From Sphingomonas yunnanensis (lineage in GTDB: Bacteria; Pseudomonadota; Alphaproteobacteria; Sphingomonadales; Sphingomonadaceae), in NCBI RefSeq assembly GCF_019898765.1, contig NZ_JAIOKB010000002.1:62001-126000 (forward strand): a stretch of 64,000 nucleotides of DNA. Reading direction: 5' to 3'. The position numbers and the translations under genes were made by a program. Shown here piece by piece: positions 36,504 through 43,978 of the stretch. Under the pieces are notes generated by a model. It saw nothing but the letters and a program-made list of their open reading frames with translations, had not been told where the DNA came from and did not search any database. Within the stretch, counting starts at the first letter, position 1. Each line of letters begins with the position of its first letter.

Positions 36504-37298
36504 TCACGCCGGAACGGTGGTCTCGTCGAAGAACAACGCCTGACTGATCGCGGCCTTCACCGTCGAGCGTTGGAACGGCTTGGTGATCAGGAACGTCGGC
36601 TCAGGCCGCTCGCCCGTCAGCAGGCGTTCCGGGAAAGCGGTGATGAAGATCACCGGCACGTTGAACTCGGCGAGGATGTCCTTCACCGCGTCGATCCCCG
36701 AGCTGTCGTCGGCCAGCTGGATGTCGGCCAGCACCAGGCCGGGACGATCCTCCATCGCCAGTGCCACGGCCTCGTCGCGCGTCACCGCCACGCCCGTGAC
36801 CTCATGGCCGAGGTCGCGCACGATCGACTCGATGTCCATCGCGATGATCGGCTCGTCCTCGATGATGAGGACACGCGCGCGGGTCTGCTTCTCGATCTCG
36901 GCGAGCGCCTCGGCGACGAGCGAGTCGACCTCGGCGGGCTCGACCTCGATCAGATAGGCCGCGTCCTCTGGGGTGAAGCCCTCCATCGCGGTGAGCAGCA
37001 GCGCCTGGCGCGACAGCGGCGTCATGCGCGACAGCCGCGCGCGCGCCACCGCTTCCTGCTCCTCGGCCGGCTCGGTGCTATCGACCTCGTCGAAATTGGC
37101 CGAGTTCCAGATCGCCTGGAAGGTGCGGTAGAGACCGAGGCGCGGATCGACGTCGCGCGGGAACTGATCGGGCGCCGCGACGATCGCCTCCAGCGTCGCG
37201 CGGACGTAGCGGTCGCCCTGCGCCTGGCTCCCGGTCAGCGCGCGGCCATAGCGGCGCAGGAACGGAAGATGCGGCGCGAGTTGTTGTCCGAGCGACAT
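36504..37298 (-). CDS. phyR: General stress response regulator PhyR
   Basis: 264 residues. The N-terminal half is a sigma-like (EcfG-mimic) domain (about 1-125) with LRRYGRALTGSQAQGDRYVR and LSRQALLLTAMEGFTPEDAA. The C-terminal half is a receiver (about 140-260) with IIEDEP, phospho-acceptor Asp192 in LVLADIQLAD, TAFPERLLTG and the Lys in ITKPFQ. When phosphorylated, the sigma-like domain binds NepR and frees EcfG. The start at 37298 (MSLGQQLAPHLPF) matches the family. Divergent from nepR across 257 bases. Confidence 0.95.
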   Translation of the reverse strand: MSLGQQLAPHLPFLRRYGRALTGSQAQGDRYVRATLEAIVAAPDQFPRDVDPRLGLYRTFQAIWNSANFDEVDSTEPAEEQEAVARARLSRMTPLSRQALLLTAMEGFTPEDAAYLIEVEPAEVDSLVAEALAEIEKQTRARVLIIEDEPIIAMDIESIVRDLGHEVTGVAVTRDEAVALAMEDRPGLVLADIQLADDSSGIDAVKDILAEFNVPVIFITAFPERLLTGERPEPTFLITKPFQRSTVKAAISQALFFDETTVPA

Positions 37299-37423
37299 GT
37301 GTAGAAAGCCCTCCCTCACGGCCGGGCGCGAACGCGCCGCCGTGTGTCGTGATACCGGTCGTGGACGGTGCGCAACCGTGGCAATAAGTTCCCCCCGGCC
37401 GCCGATTTTCGTCGCACGGCGGG

Positions 37424-37449
37424 GGAACCATCGAAGCGCTATTTGGTTT
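37424..37449 (+). promoter_or_regulatory. EcfG-type promoter upstream of nepR
   Basis: GGAAC, 17 bases, GTTT on the plus strand, 107 bases before the nepR start. It matches the general-stress promoter consensus GGAAC-N16/17-(C)GTT. It would make nepR and the following kinase gene part of the EcfG regulon, giving negative feedback. Confidence 0.6.
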
Positions 37450-37555
37450 CATCCGGCGAGCGCGGCCAACCGTGCCAGCAGCGTATGGATGTTCCATCGT
37501 GTTCCGCTCGACCCGCCCAGCGGTCGCTGTGGCCGAGTTCTCTTGGGGGTGAGCG

Positions 37556-37714
37556 TTGACGTCGGACAAGAAAGCGTCGGAAAAGCCGAAGAAGGGCACC
37601 GTCGCGCACTCGAAGAATCGGGACATGGGTTCGGCGTTGCGCTCCGTCTATCAGAAGACCGTCGAGGAAAGCGTGCCGGACGATCTACTTTCCCTGCTCG
37701 GCAAGCTTGACTGA
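37556..37714 (+). CDS. nepR: Anti-sigma factor NepR
   Basis: 52 residues from a TTG start, with GGGGGTGAG 5-10 bases before it. A Lys/Ser-rich N-terminus is followed by the conserved NepR core MGSALRSVYQKTVEESVPDD and LLSLLGKLD at the C-terminus. NepR binds EcfG, and on stress is taken by phosphorylated PhyR. It is divergent from phyR and lies 5 bases before the PhyP-like kinase gene, so these two are coupled. In many relatives nepR is followed by ecfG; here ecfG is downstream of phyR instead. Confidence 0.93.
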   Translation: MTSDKKASEKPKKGTVAHSKNRDMGSALRSVYQKTVEESVPDDLLSLLGKLD

Positions 37715-37719
37715 CCGAG

Positions 37720-39330
37720 GTGACGGCGTCCGCGGCCGCTGACGTCCCGCGCCCGTCCGCGGGGCGGGGTGAGTTCGTGGGCCGCTGGCCGACAGGCGCG
37801 AAGCTCTTCCTGATCCTCAGCATCGCGCTGCTCCCACTGGCGCTGATCGCGATCTTCGCCACGTTGCGCGTCACCCAGATCGCCGACACCGAGCTGCGTT
37901 CGCACCTTCGAGTCGCCGCGGCTGAGTCGAGCCGCGCCATCGCCATCGAACTGGTCGGCGACATGACCGCGCTGCGCGTCGCGGTCGACGCGCTCACGGC
38001 GGACCGCGGCGACGCGCCCAGCTGCGCGCGCGCGCAGGGCGTGTTCGCGCAGCAGTCGGCGGCGGGGACCGGTTTCGTCATCCTCGATCGTCGCGGCCGA
38101 CCGATCTGCGGCGAGCCTTTCCCCGGCGCCGCCGCCTTCGCGCGTCAGTCCGACCCCGCGGTGGTCAGCGCTCGGCTGATCGACGGGACGGCGGGCGGGC
38201 GGCGCGGGCTGATGCTGCGCATCGCCGGGCGCAGCAACGGTGTGAGCGCGGCGGCGTATTTTCCCGCCGCCTTCCTTCAGCAGCTGAGCCGGCCGAGCGG
38301 CTTCCCGGTCGACTACGGCTCGACGCTGACGCTCGGCAACCAGCGGCTCGAGCTCGACCCGCTCGAGCGCGAGAGCGCGTTCGAGCGGCGCGAGGCGGCG
38401 CGCAATGATCTCGCCATCGCGGGGCTGGCGCTGGAGATGCAGGTGCGCAGCGCACCGATCAGCTCGCCGCTGCTGATCGCGCTGGCGCTGCCGCTGCTGA
38501 TGTGGGCGCTGGCCGCCGCGATCAGCTGGTTCGTGGTCGATCGCCTGCTGATCGGGCCATTGCGGGCGCTGCGCGGCAGCATCGCTGCCTACGCCCCCGG
38601 CGACCAGCCCGACCCCGCGATGCTGCGCGCGCTGCCGGCGCAGGAGATCCGCGACCTCGGCGACACGTTCCGCGCGCTCAGCCGCACGGTCGCGCTGCAC
38701 GAGGCGGGGCTGGCCGAAGGGCTGGTGCGCCAGACCAAGCTGACGCGCGAGGTGCACCACCGCGTCAAGAACAACCTCCAGGTGATCTCCAGCCTGATCA
38801 ACTTCCACGCGCGCGGCGCGCGCAGCGCGGAGGCAACCCAGGCCTATGCGTCGATCCAGCGCCGCGTCGACGCGCTCGCCGTGGTCCATCGCTATCATTT
38901 CGCCGAGATGGAGGAGAACCGCGGCGTCGGGCTACGCTCGGTGCTGGGCGAGCTGGCCTCGAGCATTCGCGCCACCGCGCCCGAGGGCACTCGCATCGGC
39001 ATCGTGCTCGACATCGACCCCTTCTACGTGACGCAGGACGTGGCGGTGGCGGTCGCCTTCCTAGTCACCGAACTTGTCGAGCTGGCGATGACGTGCGCGC
39101 CCGAGGCGCAGCTGCGCCTCTCGCTCAAGCCGGTCGCGGGCACGCCCGAGAAAGCGATGCTGCGGCTGTCCTCGCGCGCTCTCGTCGACAGCGACGTCCT
39201 GCGCGACGGGCTCGGCCACCGCTACGGCCGCGTGATCGAGGGACTGACCCGCCAGCTGCGCTCGTCACTGCAGCACGACCCGCTCTCGGGCGCCTATGAG
39301 ATCGCCGTGGCGGTGACGGGCAGCGAATGA
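37720..39330 (+). CDS. PhyP-like sensor histidine kinase/phosphatase (HisKA_2) with degenerate ATPase domain
   Basis: 536 residues from a GTG start. TM1 (about 27-52), a periplasmic domain (55-240) with two Cys (SCARAQG, RPICGEP), TM2 (245-270), a HAMP-like stretch, and the HisKA_2 motif TREVHHRVKNNLQVISSLIN with His near 347. In the ATPase domain the usual N box (ELxxNAxKHAF) reads FLVTELVELAMTCAPEAQ, so the ATP/Mg-binding Asn is gone, and no clear G box is seen. PhyP of Sphingomonas, which acts mainly as a PhyR phosphatase, is also described as divergent here. Position after nepR supports PhyP. Confidence 0.8.
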   Translation: MTASAAADVPRPSAGRGEFVGRWPTGAKLFLILSIALLPLALIAIFATLRVTQIADTELRSHLRVAAAESSRAIAIELVGDMTALRVAVDALTADRGDAPSCARAQGVFAQQSAAGTGFVILDRRGRPICGEPFPGAAAFARQSDPAVVSARLIDGTAGGRRGLMLRIAGRSNGVSAAAYFPAAFLQQLSRPSGFPVDYGSTLTLGNQRLELDPLERESAFERREAARNDLAIAGLALEMQVRSAPISSPLLIALALPLLMWALAAAISWFVVDRLLIGPLRALRGSIAAYAPGDQPDPAMLRALPAQEIRDLGDTFRALSRTVALHEAGLAEGLVRQTKLTREVHHRVKNNLQVISSLINFHARGARSAEATQAYASIQRRVDALAVVHRYHFAEMEENRGVGLRSVLGELASSIRATAPEGTRIGIVLDIDPFYVTQDVAVAVAFLVTELVELAMTCAPEAQLRLSLKPVAGTPEKAMLRLSSRALVDSDVLRDGLGHRYGRVIEGLTRQLRSSLQHDPLSGAYEIAVAVTGSE

Positions 39331-39336
39331 ACGGGC

Positions 39337-39357
39337 ATTTCCAAAGACTTTGGAAAT
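39337..39357 (+). terminator. Hairpin after the PhyP-like gene
   Basis: ATTTCCAAAG, one base, CTTTGGAAAT: a perfect 10-bp AT-rich stem starting 7 bases after the stop. It has only a short A/T tail, so it may be a weak terminator or an mRNA 3'-end stabiliser. Confidence 0.5.
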
Positions 39358-39373
39358 TAATGCCGGGGATGGC

Positions 39374-39398
39374 GGAACCGATCTCAGGACGGCCCGTT
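39374..39398 (+). promoter_or_regulatory. EcfG-type promoter (perfect consensus) before the candidate small RNA
   Basis: GGAAC, 16 bases, CGTT: an exact match to the general-stress promoter consensus, in non-coding sequence directly after the stress locus. It points away from the PhyP-like gene towards a short interval ending in a terminator. Confidence 0.7.
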
Positions 39399-39404
39399 CA
39401 GCAG

Positions 39405-39503
39405 ATCGGACAGCGACCTTATGCCCCCCCGCTCTCGCTGTCCTCGACATAGGCCCGGAAGCGTCCACCCCTCCCCCCCCCCGGTGACGCTTTCGGGCCT
39501 TTA
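39405..39503 (+). ncRNA. Candidate EcfG-dependent small RNA with two C-rich loops
   Basis: About 99 bases between a consensus EcfG promoter and a terminator. Hairpin 1: GGACAGCGA (39408-39416) with TCGCTGTCC (39435-39443), a perfect 9-bp stem whose 18-base loop contains seven C in a row. Hairpin 2: AGGCCCGGAAGCGTC (39451-39465) with GACGCTTTCGGGCCT (39486-39500), one G-U pair; its 20-base loop contains CACCCCT and a run of ten C. Exposed C-rich loops are the working part of Caulobacter GsrN and of CCUCC-type alphaproteobacterial small RNAs, which pair with Shine-Dalgarno regions. The 5' end is set by the promoter, not measured. Confidence 0.6.
39451..39503 (+). terminator. Terminator hairpin of the candidate small RNA
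   Basis: A 15-bp stem (AGGCCCGGAAGCGTC with GACGCTTTCGGGCCT) followed by TTAT. The loop is long and C-rich. Confidence 0.65.
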
Positions 39504-39605
39504 TCATTCCAGGCTGGTCATCCATCCGACGCTGTAAGCTATTGCAGGCGCGGAACGATCGCGAACGCCGCGCATTGTTGACGTGATCTTCTAGGAGGCG
39601 GTTAC

Positions 39606-39740
39606 ATGCGTAAGGTGATGACAGTCGCGGCACTGGCCGGTGTGATGCTGGTGACGGCGTGCAACACGGTCGGCGGCGTCGGCAAGGACGTGTCGTCAGC
39701 TGGCGACGCGGTCAGCACCGCGGCGGACAAGTCCAAATAA
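39606..39740 (+). CDS. Entericidin A/B family lipoprotein
   Basis: 44 residues with a lipoprotein signal (MRKVMTVAALAGVMLVTACN; lipobox VTAC, lipidated Cys near 20) and the entericidin tail NTVGGVGKDVSSAGDAVSTA. AGGAGG lies 7 bases before the ATG. Entericidins are small envelope lipoproteins, some stress-induced. Its place just after the stress locus and the candidate small RNA is suggestive. A terminator follows at 39767. Confidence 0.88.
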   Translation: MRKVMTVAALAGVMLVTACNTVGGVGKDVSSAGDAVSTAADKSK

Positions 39741-39766
39741 CGCTATCCCTTCGGGGTCGCACGGGA

Positions 39767-39796
39767 GGCGGGTCGCGGCGACGCGGCCCGCCTTTT
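39767..39796 (+). terminator. Rho-independent terminator after the entericidin gene
   Basis: GGCGGGTCGCG with CGCGGCCCGCC (one G-U pair), a GCGA loop, then TTTT. Confidence 0.85.
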
Positions 39797-39826
39797 GCTA
39801 TGGGTCGATCGGCAGCGGCTCCAGCA

Positions 39827-39851
39827 TCCTCCCCTCCGAGGGAGGATTTAT
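39827..39851. repeat. Short TCCTCCC-type hairpin before the tatC stop
   Basis: ATCCTCCCCTCCGAGGGAGGAT is a short palindrome matching the outer arms of the long elements at 9265 and 21431. Confidence 0.6.
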
Positions 39852-39859
39852 CGGCTGCC

Positions 39860-40639
39860 CTATTCCGCCTCCAGCGCCGCGGCGGTCTCGCGCGCACGCT
39901 TGCGCTCGGTGAACCAGATGCCCACGATCGCCAGCTCGTAGAGGATCACCAGCGGGATCGCGAGCAGCAGCTGCGAGCCGACGTCGGGGGGCGTCAGCAC
40001 TGCGGCGATGGCGAAAGCGCCGACGATGGCGTAGCGGCGCGCGCCGATCAGCTGCTTGCGCGTGACGATCCCGGCGCGCTCCAGCAGCATCAGCAATACC
40101 GGCAGCAGGAAGGCGGCGCCAAAACCGAACAGGAACTGCATGACGAAGCTGAGATAATAGCCCATCGCCGGCAGTGCCTGCTGGTGCACGCCGCCGACGT
40201 CGCCCGAGAAGCCGAGCAGGAAGTGCAGCGCCATCGGGATGGCGACGTAATAAGCCATGGATGCGCCGAGCAGGAAGAGCAGCGGCGTTGCCAACAGGAA
40301 CGGCAGTAGCGCGCGCTTCTCCTTGCGATACAGGCCGGGCGCGACGAACTGCCACAGCTGCATCGCGATCACCGGGAAGGAGATCATCATCGCGGCGAAG
40401 AACGCCACCTTCACCTGGACGAAGAAGGCCTCGAACAGCTGAGTGTAGATCAGCGTCTTCTGCCCCGCGCTGAGCAGCGGCTGGACCAGGAAGGCGAAGA
40501 TGTTCTCGGCAAAATACCAGCAGACGCCGAACGACAGCACCACCGCGGCGATGCAGTAGAGGAGGCGGCGGCGCAGCTCGAGCAGATGGTCGAGCAACGG
40601 CGCGCGGCTGTCTTCCAGCTCGTCCACGACCTCGCTCAC
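39860..40639 (-). CDS. tatC: Sec-independent protein translocase TatC
   Basis: Signal-peptide receptor of the twin-arginine translocase, 259 residues with six TM helices. The cytoplasmic N-terminus has LLDHLLELRRRLLYC, the family signature; the first periplasmic loop and KVAFFAAMMISFPVIAMQLW follow. The C-terminus is extended by about 20 Arg/Glu-rich residues. The start overlaps the tatB stop by four bases. The whole tatABC set is here in order and on one strand. Confidence 0.95.
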   Translation of the reverse strand: MSEVVDELEDSRAPLLDHLLELRRRLLYCIAAVVLSFGVCWYFAENIFAFLVQPLLSAGQKTLIYTQLFEAFFVQVKVAFFAAMMISFPVIAMQLWQFVAPGLYRKEKRALLPFLLATPLLFLLGASMAYYVAIPMALHFLLGFSGDVGGVHQQALPAMGYYLSFVMQFLFGFGAAFLLPVLLMLLERAGIVTRKQLIGARRYAIVGAFAIAAVLTPPDVGSQLLLAIPLVILYELAIVGIWFTERKRARETAAALEAE

Positions 40640-41070
40640 GACGGCGCCTTGGTGTCGGCCGCCGGCGTCTCGTGCGGTGCGCCTGGCACGACGCGCGGCT
40701 GCTCCACCATCACCGGCGGGTGGTCCTCGTGCGGGTGATCGCGCGACGGGGCCGACGAGGGCTCGGCGGGCGTGTGCGCGATCTGCGCGGGTGCCTGCTC
40801 AGCTGAGGCTGGCTCGGGCGGCGGCGGCGGGATCATCGGGTGCTCACGCATGATCCGCTCATTCTCCGCCTTCCACTTTTTCTCCATCTCCTCCAGCTCG
40901 GCCTCGCGCACCATCTCGTCGAAGCCGGCGCGGAACTGGCGCCCGACCGCGCGCGCGCGACCGACCCAATAGCCGACCACCCGCATCGCTTTGGGCAGGT
41001 CCTTGGGGCCGATCACTACCAGCGCGACGAGCGCGACCAGCAGGAACTCGGACGAATCGATGTTGAACAT
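40636..41070 (-). CDS. tatB: Sec-independent protein translocase TatB
   Basis: 144 residues. N-terminal TM helix (SEFLLVALVALVVIGPKDLP, with the family Glu and Gly-Pro hinge), an amphipathic helix (VGRQFRAGFDEMVREAELEE), then a Pro/Glu/Ala-rich disordered tail. TatB sits with TatC in the receptor complex. Confidence 0.93.
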   Translation of the reverse strand: MFNIDSSEFLLVALVALVVIGPKDLPKAMRVVGYWVGRARAVGRQFRAGFDEMVREAELEEMEKKWKAENERIMREHPMIPPPPPEPASAEQAPAQIAHTPAEPSSAPSRDHPHEDHPPVMVEQPRVVPGAPHETPAADTKAPS

Positions 41071-41096
41071 TCAGCGTGCCGGCCGGGTGCGAGGGA

Positions 41097-41339
41097 TCAG
41101 CGCCGCTCCTCGCGGACTCGGTCGGCGTCGCGGTCGAACGCGGGCTCGGCGCTCGACTGCGCCTCGATGCGCGGCTTGGGCGCGCGATCCTCGGCGTCCT
41201 CCTCGGCCATGCCCTTCTTGAAGTTCTTCACGCCCTTGGCGACGTCCCCCATCAGGTTCGAGAAGCGCCCGCCACCGAGTAGCAGGACGGCCACGATCGC
41301 GAGGATGAGGATATGCGGAAGACTGAAGCTGCCCATCAC
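41097..41339 (-). CDS. tatA: Sec-independent protein translocase TatA
   Basis: 80 residues: TM helix ([20 protein letters not shown]), amphipathic helix ([20 protein letters not shown]) and an acidic tail. It forms the protein-conducting assembly. First gene of the tatABC run, 23 bases after the scpB stop, so the scp and tat genes may share a transcript. Confidence 0.93.
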   Translation of the reverse strand: MMGSFSLPHILILAIVAVLLLGGGRFSNLMGDVAKGVKNFKKGMAEEDAEDRAPKPRIEAQSSAEPAFDRDADRVREERR

Positions 41340-41362
41340 GGAATCTCCTAATTACGTGTCAT

Positions 41363-41944
41363 CTAGTCGTCGTCGGCGTCTTTTTCTACCGCGAGTTGCT
41401 CGAAGGCGAGATCGACCGGATCGAGCAGCCCGGCGGCGCGCAGATCGTCGAGCCCGGGCAGGTCGCGCCGGCTCCTCAGCCCGAAATGGGACAGGAACTC
41501 GGGCGTGGTCGCGTAGGTGAGCGGGCGACCCGGCACCTCACGTCGCCCGGCGGGGCGGACCCAGCCCGCCTCCATCAGCACGTCGAGCGTCCCCTTGGCG
41601 ACCTGGACGCCGCGGATCGCCTCGATCTCGGCGCGGCTGACCGGCTCGTGATAGGCGATGATCGCGAGCGTCTCGATCCCGGCGCGGCTGAGCCGGCGCA
41701 CCTCCTCGCGGTCGCGGCGCAGCAGATGGGCGAGATCGGGCGCGGTCTGGAAGTGCCAGCGTCCGCCGCGCTCGACCAGCTCGACGCCGCGGCCGCGGTA
41801 GCGCTCGGCCAGCGCGGCGAGCGAGGCGCGGATGTCGCTGCCGCCGTCGCCCTCGCCGACATAGGCGCGCAGCGAGTCGAGCGACAGCGGCTCGGCGCTG
41901 GCGAACAGCACCGCCTCGACCGCGCGCTCGCTCGCCGCGCTCAC
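41363..41944 (-). CDS. scpB: Segregation and condensation protein ScpB
   Basis: 193 residues from a GTG overlapping the scpA stop (GTGA). Two winged-helix parts: RAVEAVLFASAEPLSLDSLR at the N-terminus, then RLSRAGIETLAIIAYHEPVS and RPLTYATTPEFLSHFGL. With ScpA and SMC it forms the condensin that organises the chromosome. A short acidic tail ends the protein. Confidence 0.94.
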   Translation of the reverse strand: MSAASERAVEAVLFASAEPLSLDSLRAYVGEGDGGSDIRASLAALAERYRGRGVELVERGGRWHFQTAPDLAHLLRRDREEVRRLSRAGIETLAIIAYHEPVSRAEIEAIRGVQVAKGTLDVLMEAGWVRPAGRREVPGRPLTYATTPEFLSHFGLRSRRDLPGLDDLRAAGLLDPVDLAFEQLAVEKDADDD

Positions 41945-42675
41945 GCCGCCGGCCGCCGGAGGTAGAGCGGCGCGAACGGTGCCTCCTGCCGCAGCTCGAC
42001 CCGACCCTGGCGCGCCAGCTCGAGCGCGGCGAGAAAGCTCGATGCCAGCGCCGAGCGGCGCAGCGCGACGCTCGCCTGCTCGGGCAGGAAGGCCTCGATC
42101 GCGCGCCAGTCGATCGCGCTGCCGACCAGCGCCGCGACGCGTGCGATCGCCGCCTCCAGCGTCATCACCTCGCGGTCGTGGACGACGTGCATGACCGGGC
42201 GCGAGCGCGCCGAGACGCGGCCATAGGCGGTCATCAGCCCGTACAGATCGGCGGTCCACTGCGCCTTGCGCACCACCCGCAAGCCTTCGGGCGCGGCGCG
42301 GCGGAACGCGTCGCGCCCGAGCCGGTCGCGCGCCATCAGCCGCGCGCCGGCGTCGCGCATCGCGTCGAGCCGCTCGAGCCGCAGCTGCAGCCGCAGCGCC
42401 AGCTCGTCGGCGTCGGGCTCCACCTCGGGGTCGCGCGGCAGCAGCAGCGCCGACTTGAGATAGGCCAGCCACGCCGCCATCACGAGATAGTCGGCGGCGA
42501 GCTCGAGCTGGAGCACGCGCGCGCGCTCGACGTAGCGGAGATATTGCTCCACCAGCGCGAGGATCGAGATCTCGCGCAGGTCGACCTTCTGCGCGCGCGC
42601 GAGCGACAGCAGCAGGTCGAGCGGCCCCTCCCAGCCCTCGAGATCGAGCGTCAGCTGCTCGGGCGCGTCGCTCAC
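41941..42675 (-). CDS. scpA: Segregation and condensation protein ScpA
   Basis: About 244 residues from the GTG at 42675, giving EQLTLDLEGWEGPLDLLLSL near the N-terminus as in the family. A longer form from the ATG at 42786 would add 37 Pro/His-rich residues, and its start lies inside an 18-bp hairpin, which makes it less likely. ScpA is the kleisin of the SMC-ScpAB complex. Middle and C-terminal helices (ELAADYLVMAAWLAYLKSALL; LASSFLAALELARQGRVEL) are typical. Confidence 0.9.
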   Translation of the reverse strand: MSDAPEQLTLDLEGWEGPLDLLLSLARAQKVDLREISILALVEQYLRYVERARVLQLELAADYLVMAAWLAYLKSALLLPRDPEVEPDADELALRLQLRLERLDAMRDAGARLMARDRLGRDAFRRAAPEGLRVVRKAQWTADLYGLMTAYGRVSARSRPVMHVVHDREVMTLEAAIARVAALVGSAIDWRAIEAFLPEQASVALRRSALASSFLAALELARQGRVELRQEAPFAPLYLRRPAA

Positions 42676-42784
42676 CGGGTGGGGCCGGGGCGAGAGGGCA
42701 AGGTGCTGATGCGGCACATGCGTCGTACCGTGGCACGGGGCGGCTGGTGCGGCTAGGGGTGGCGGTGGCTCCGGCTGCCCTGAC

Positions 42785-42824
42785 AACGAGCTGTTCCCCG
42801 GCGAAAGCCGGGGAACAGCTCGTT
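42785..42824. repeat. Perfect 18-bp inverted repeat with GAAA loop
   Basis: AACGAGCTGTTCCCCGGC, a GAAA loop, then GCCGGGGAACAGCTCGTT. Every base of the stem pairs. It lies between nagZ and scpA and reads as a very stable tetraloop hairpin in either strand. Confidence 0.85.
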
Positions 42825-42850
42825 CGAGCGGCTCACCCGGACCCGACCGC

Positions 42851-43852
42851 CTACGCCAGCGCCAACAGCCGGTCGCGCGTGTCGAGCAGCGCCGCCATGT
42901 CGCCCGCGGGCGGCGCGAGCGTCGCCATCGCTCGCTCCAGCCGCGCCATCGAGGCCGGCGCGATGTCGTCGAGCCGCGCGACGATCTCCTCCATCTCGGG
43001 CATGCGCGCCCAGCAGTCGAGCACCAGGTCGCACCCCGCCGCGATCGCGCCGGCGGCCTTCTCGCCCGCGGTGCCCGACAGCGCCTTCATGTCGATGTCG
43101 TCGGTCATCAGCAGGCCGTCGAAGCCGATCGTGCCGCGGATCACCTGCTCGATCACCACCGGCGAGAGCGTAGCGGGCCGCTCGCGGTCCCACGCCTCGA
43201 AGACGATGTGGCTCGTCATCCCCATCGGCGCGTGCGCCAGCGCGCGGAAGGGGGCGAGATCCTCCTCCAGCTCCTCGGCCGAGGCGGTGACGGTCGGCAG
43301 GTGATAGTGCGTGTCGAGCAGCGCGCGGCCGTGCCCCGGCATGTGCTTGACCACGCCGACGACCCCGCCCGTCGCCAGCCCTTCCAGCGTGGCGCGGCCG
43401 AGCGCGGCGACGCGCATCGGCTCGCCGCCGAAGGCGCGCGACCCGATCGCCTCGGTCGTGTCGGCGCGCGCCACGTCGAGGATCGGGTGGCAGTCGACCG
43501 TGATGCCCACCTCGGCGAGCATCAGCCCCAAAGCGTGCGCGTTGGCGCGCGCCGCCTCGATCGCGGAGACCGGCGCGCGATCGTACAGCCGGTCGAACGC
43601 GGGCCCGGCGGGAAAGGCGGGCCACTCTGGCGGCCCCAGCCGCGCCACGCGCCCGCCTTCCTGGTCGACCAGGATCGGCACGTCGTCGCGTCCCTCGATC
43701 GCGCGCAGCGAGTCGGTCAGCGCGCGCAGCTGGGCGCGATCCGCGACGTTGCGCTTGAACAGGATATAGCCGGCAGGGCGCGCGGCGCGGAAGAAATCGC
43801 GCTCGGAGGCGCTGAGCTCGAGGCCGGACAGGCCGAAGATGACGGGCTTCAT
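42851..43852 (-). CDS. nagZ: Beta-N-acetylhexosaminidase NagZ
   Basis: Removes GlcNAc from anhydromuropeptides during peptidoglycan recycling; cytoplasmic, glycoside hydrolase family 3. 333 residues, with VDQEGGRVARL, the catalytic-loop motif KHMPGHGRA (general acid/base His) and the nucleophile Asp in LLMTDDIDM. The start at 43852 begins at the fold (KPVIFGLSGLEL). It leads the nagZ-scpA-scpB-tatABC run common in alphaproteobacteria. Confidence 0.94.
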   Translation of the reverse strand: MKPVIFGLSGLELSASERDFFRAARPAGYILFKRNVADRAQLRALTDSLRAIEGRDDVPILVDQEGGRVARLGPPEWPAFPAGPAFDRLYDRAPVSAIEAARANAHALGLMLAEVGITVDCHPILDVARADTTEAIGSRAFGGEPMRVAALGRATLEGLATGGVVGVVKHMPGHGRALLDTHYHLPTVTASAEELEEDLAPFRALAHAPMGMTSHIVFEAWDRERPATLSPVVIEQVIRGTIGFDGLLMTDDIDMKALSGTAGEKAAGAIAAGCDLVLDCWARMPEMEEIVARLDDIAPASMARLERAMATLAPPAGDMAALLDTRDRLLALA

Positions 43853-43978
43853 GCGCGGCTTGTAGAGCGCGCGGGCGGACGGGGGAAATCCTCTATGATA
43901 GGCAGGCGCGGTCCGCGCCGGAGCCGGCGCGCCGATCGCGCGTTGACTTCGATCCATCGCGGCGCTGAGGGGGGTCGC

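Noticed and set aside
37259..37283. GGAAC-N16-GTTG on the plus strand, similar to an EcfG promoter
   Set aside because: It lies inside the phyR coding region, antisense, and far from nepR. A better candidate exists at 37424.
39421..39537. A 38-codon frame starting ATGCCCCCC inside the candidate small RNA
   Set aside because: No ribosome site, Pro/Arg/Ser-rich translation, and it runs through the terminator hairpin.
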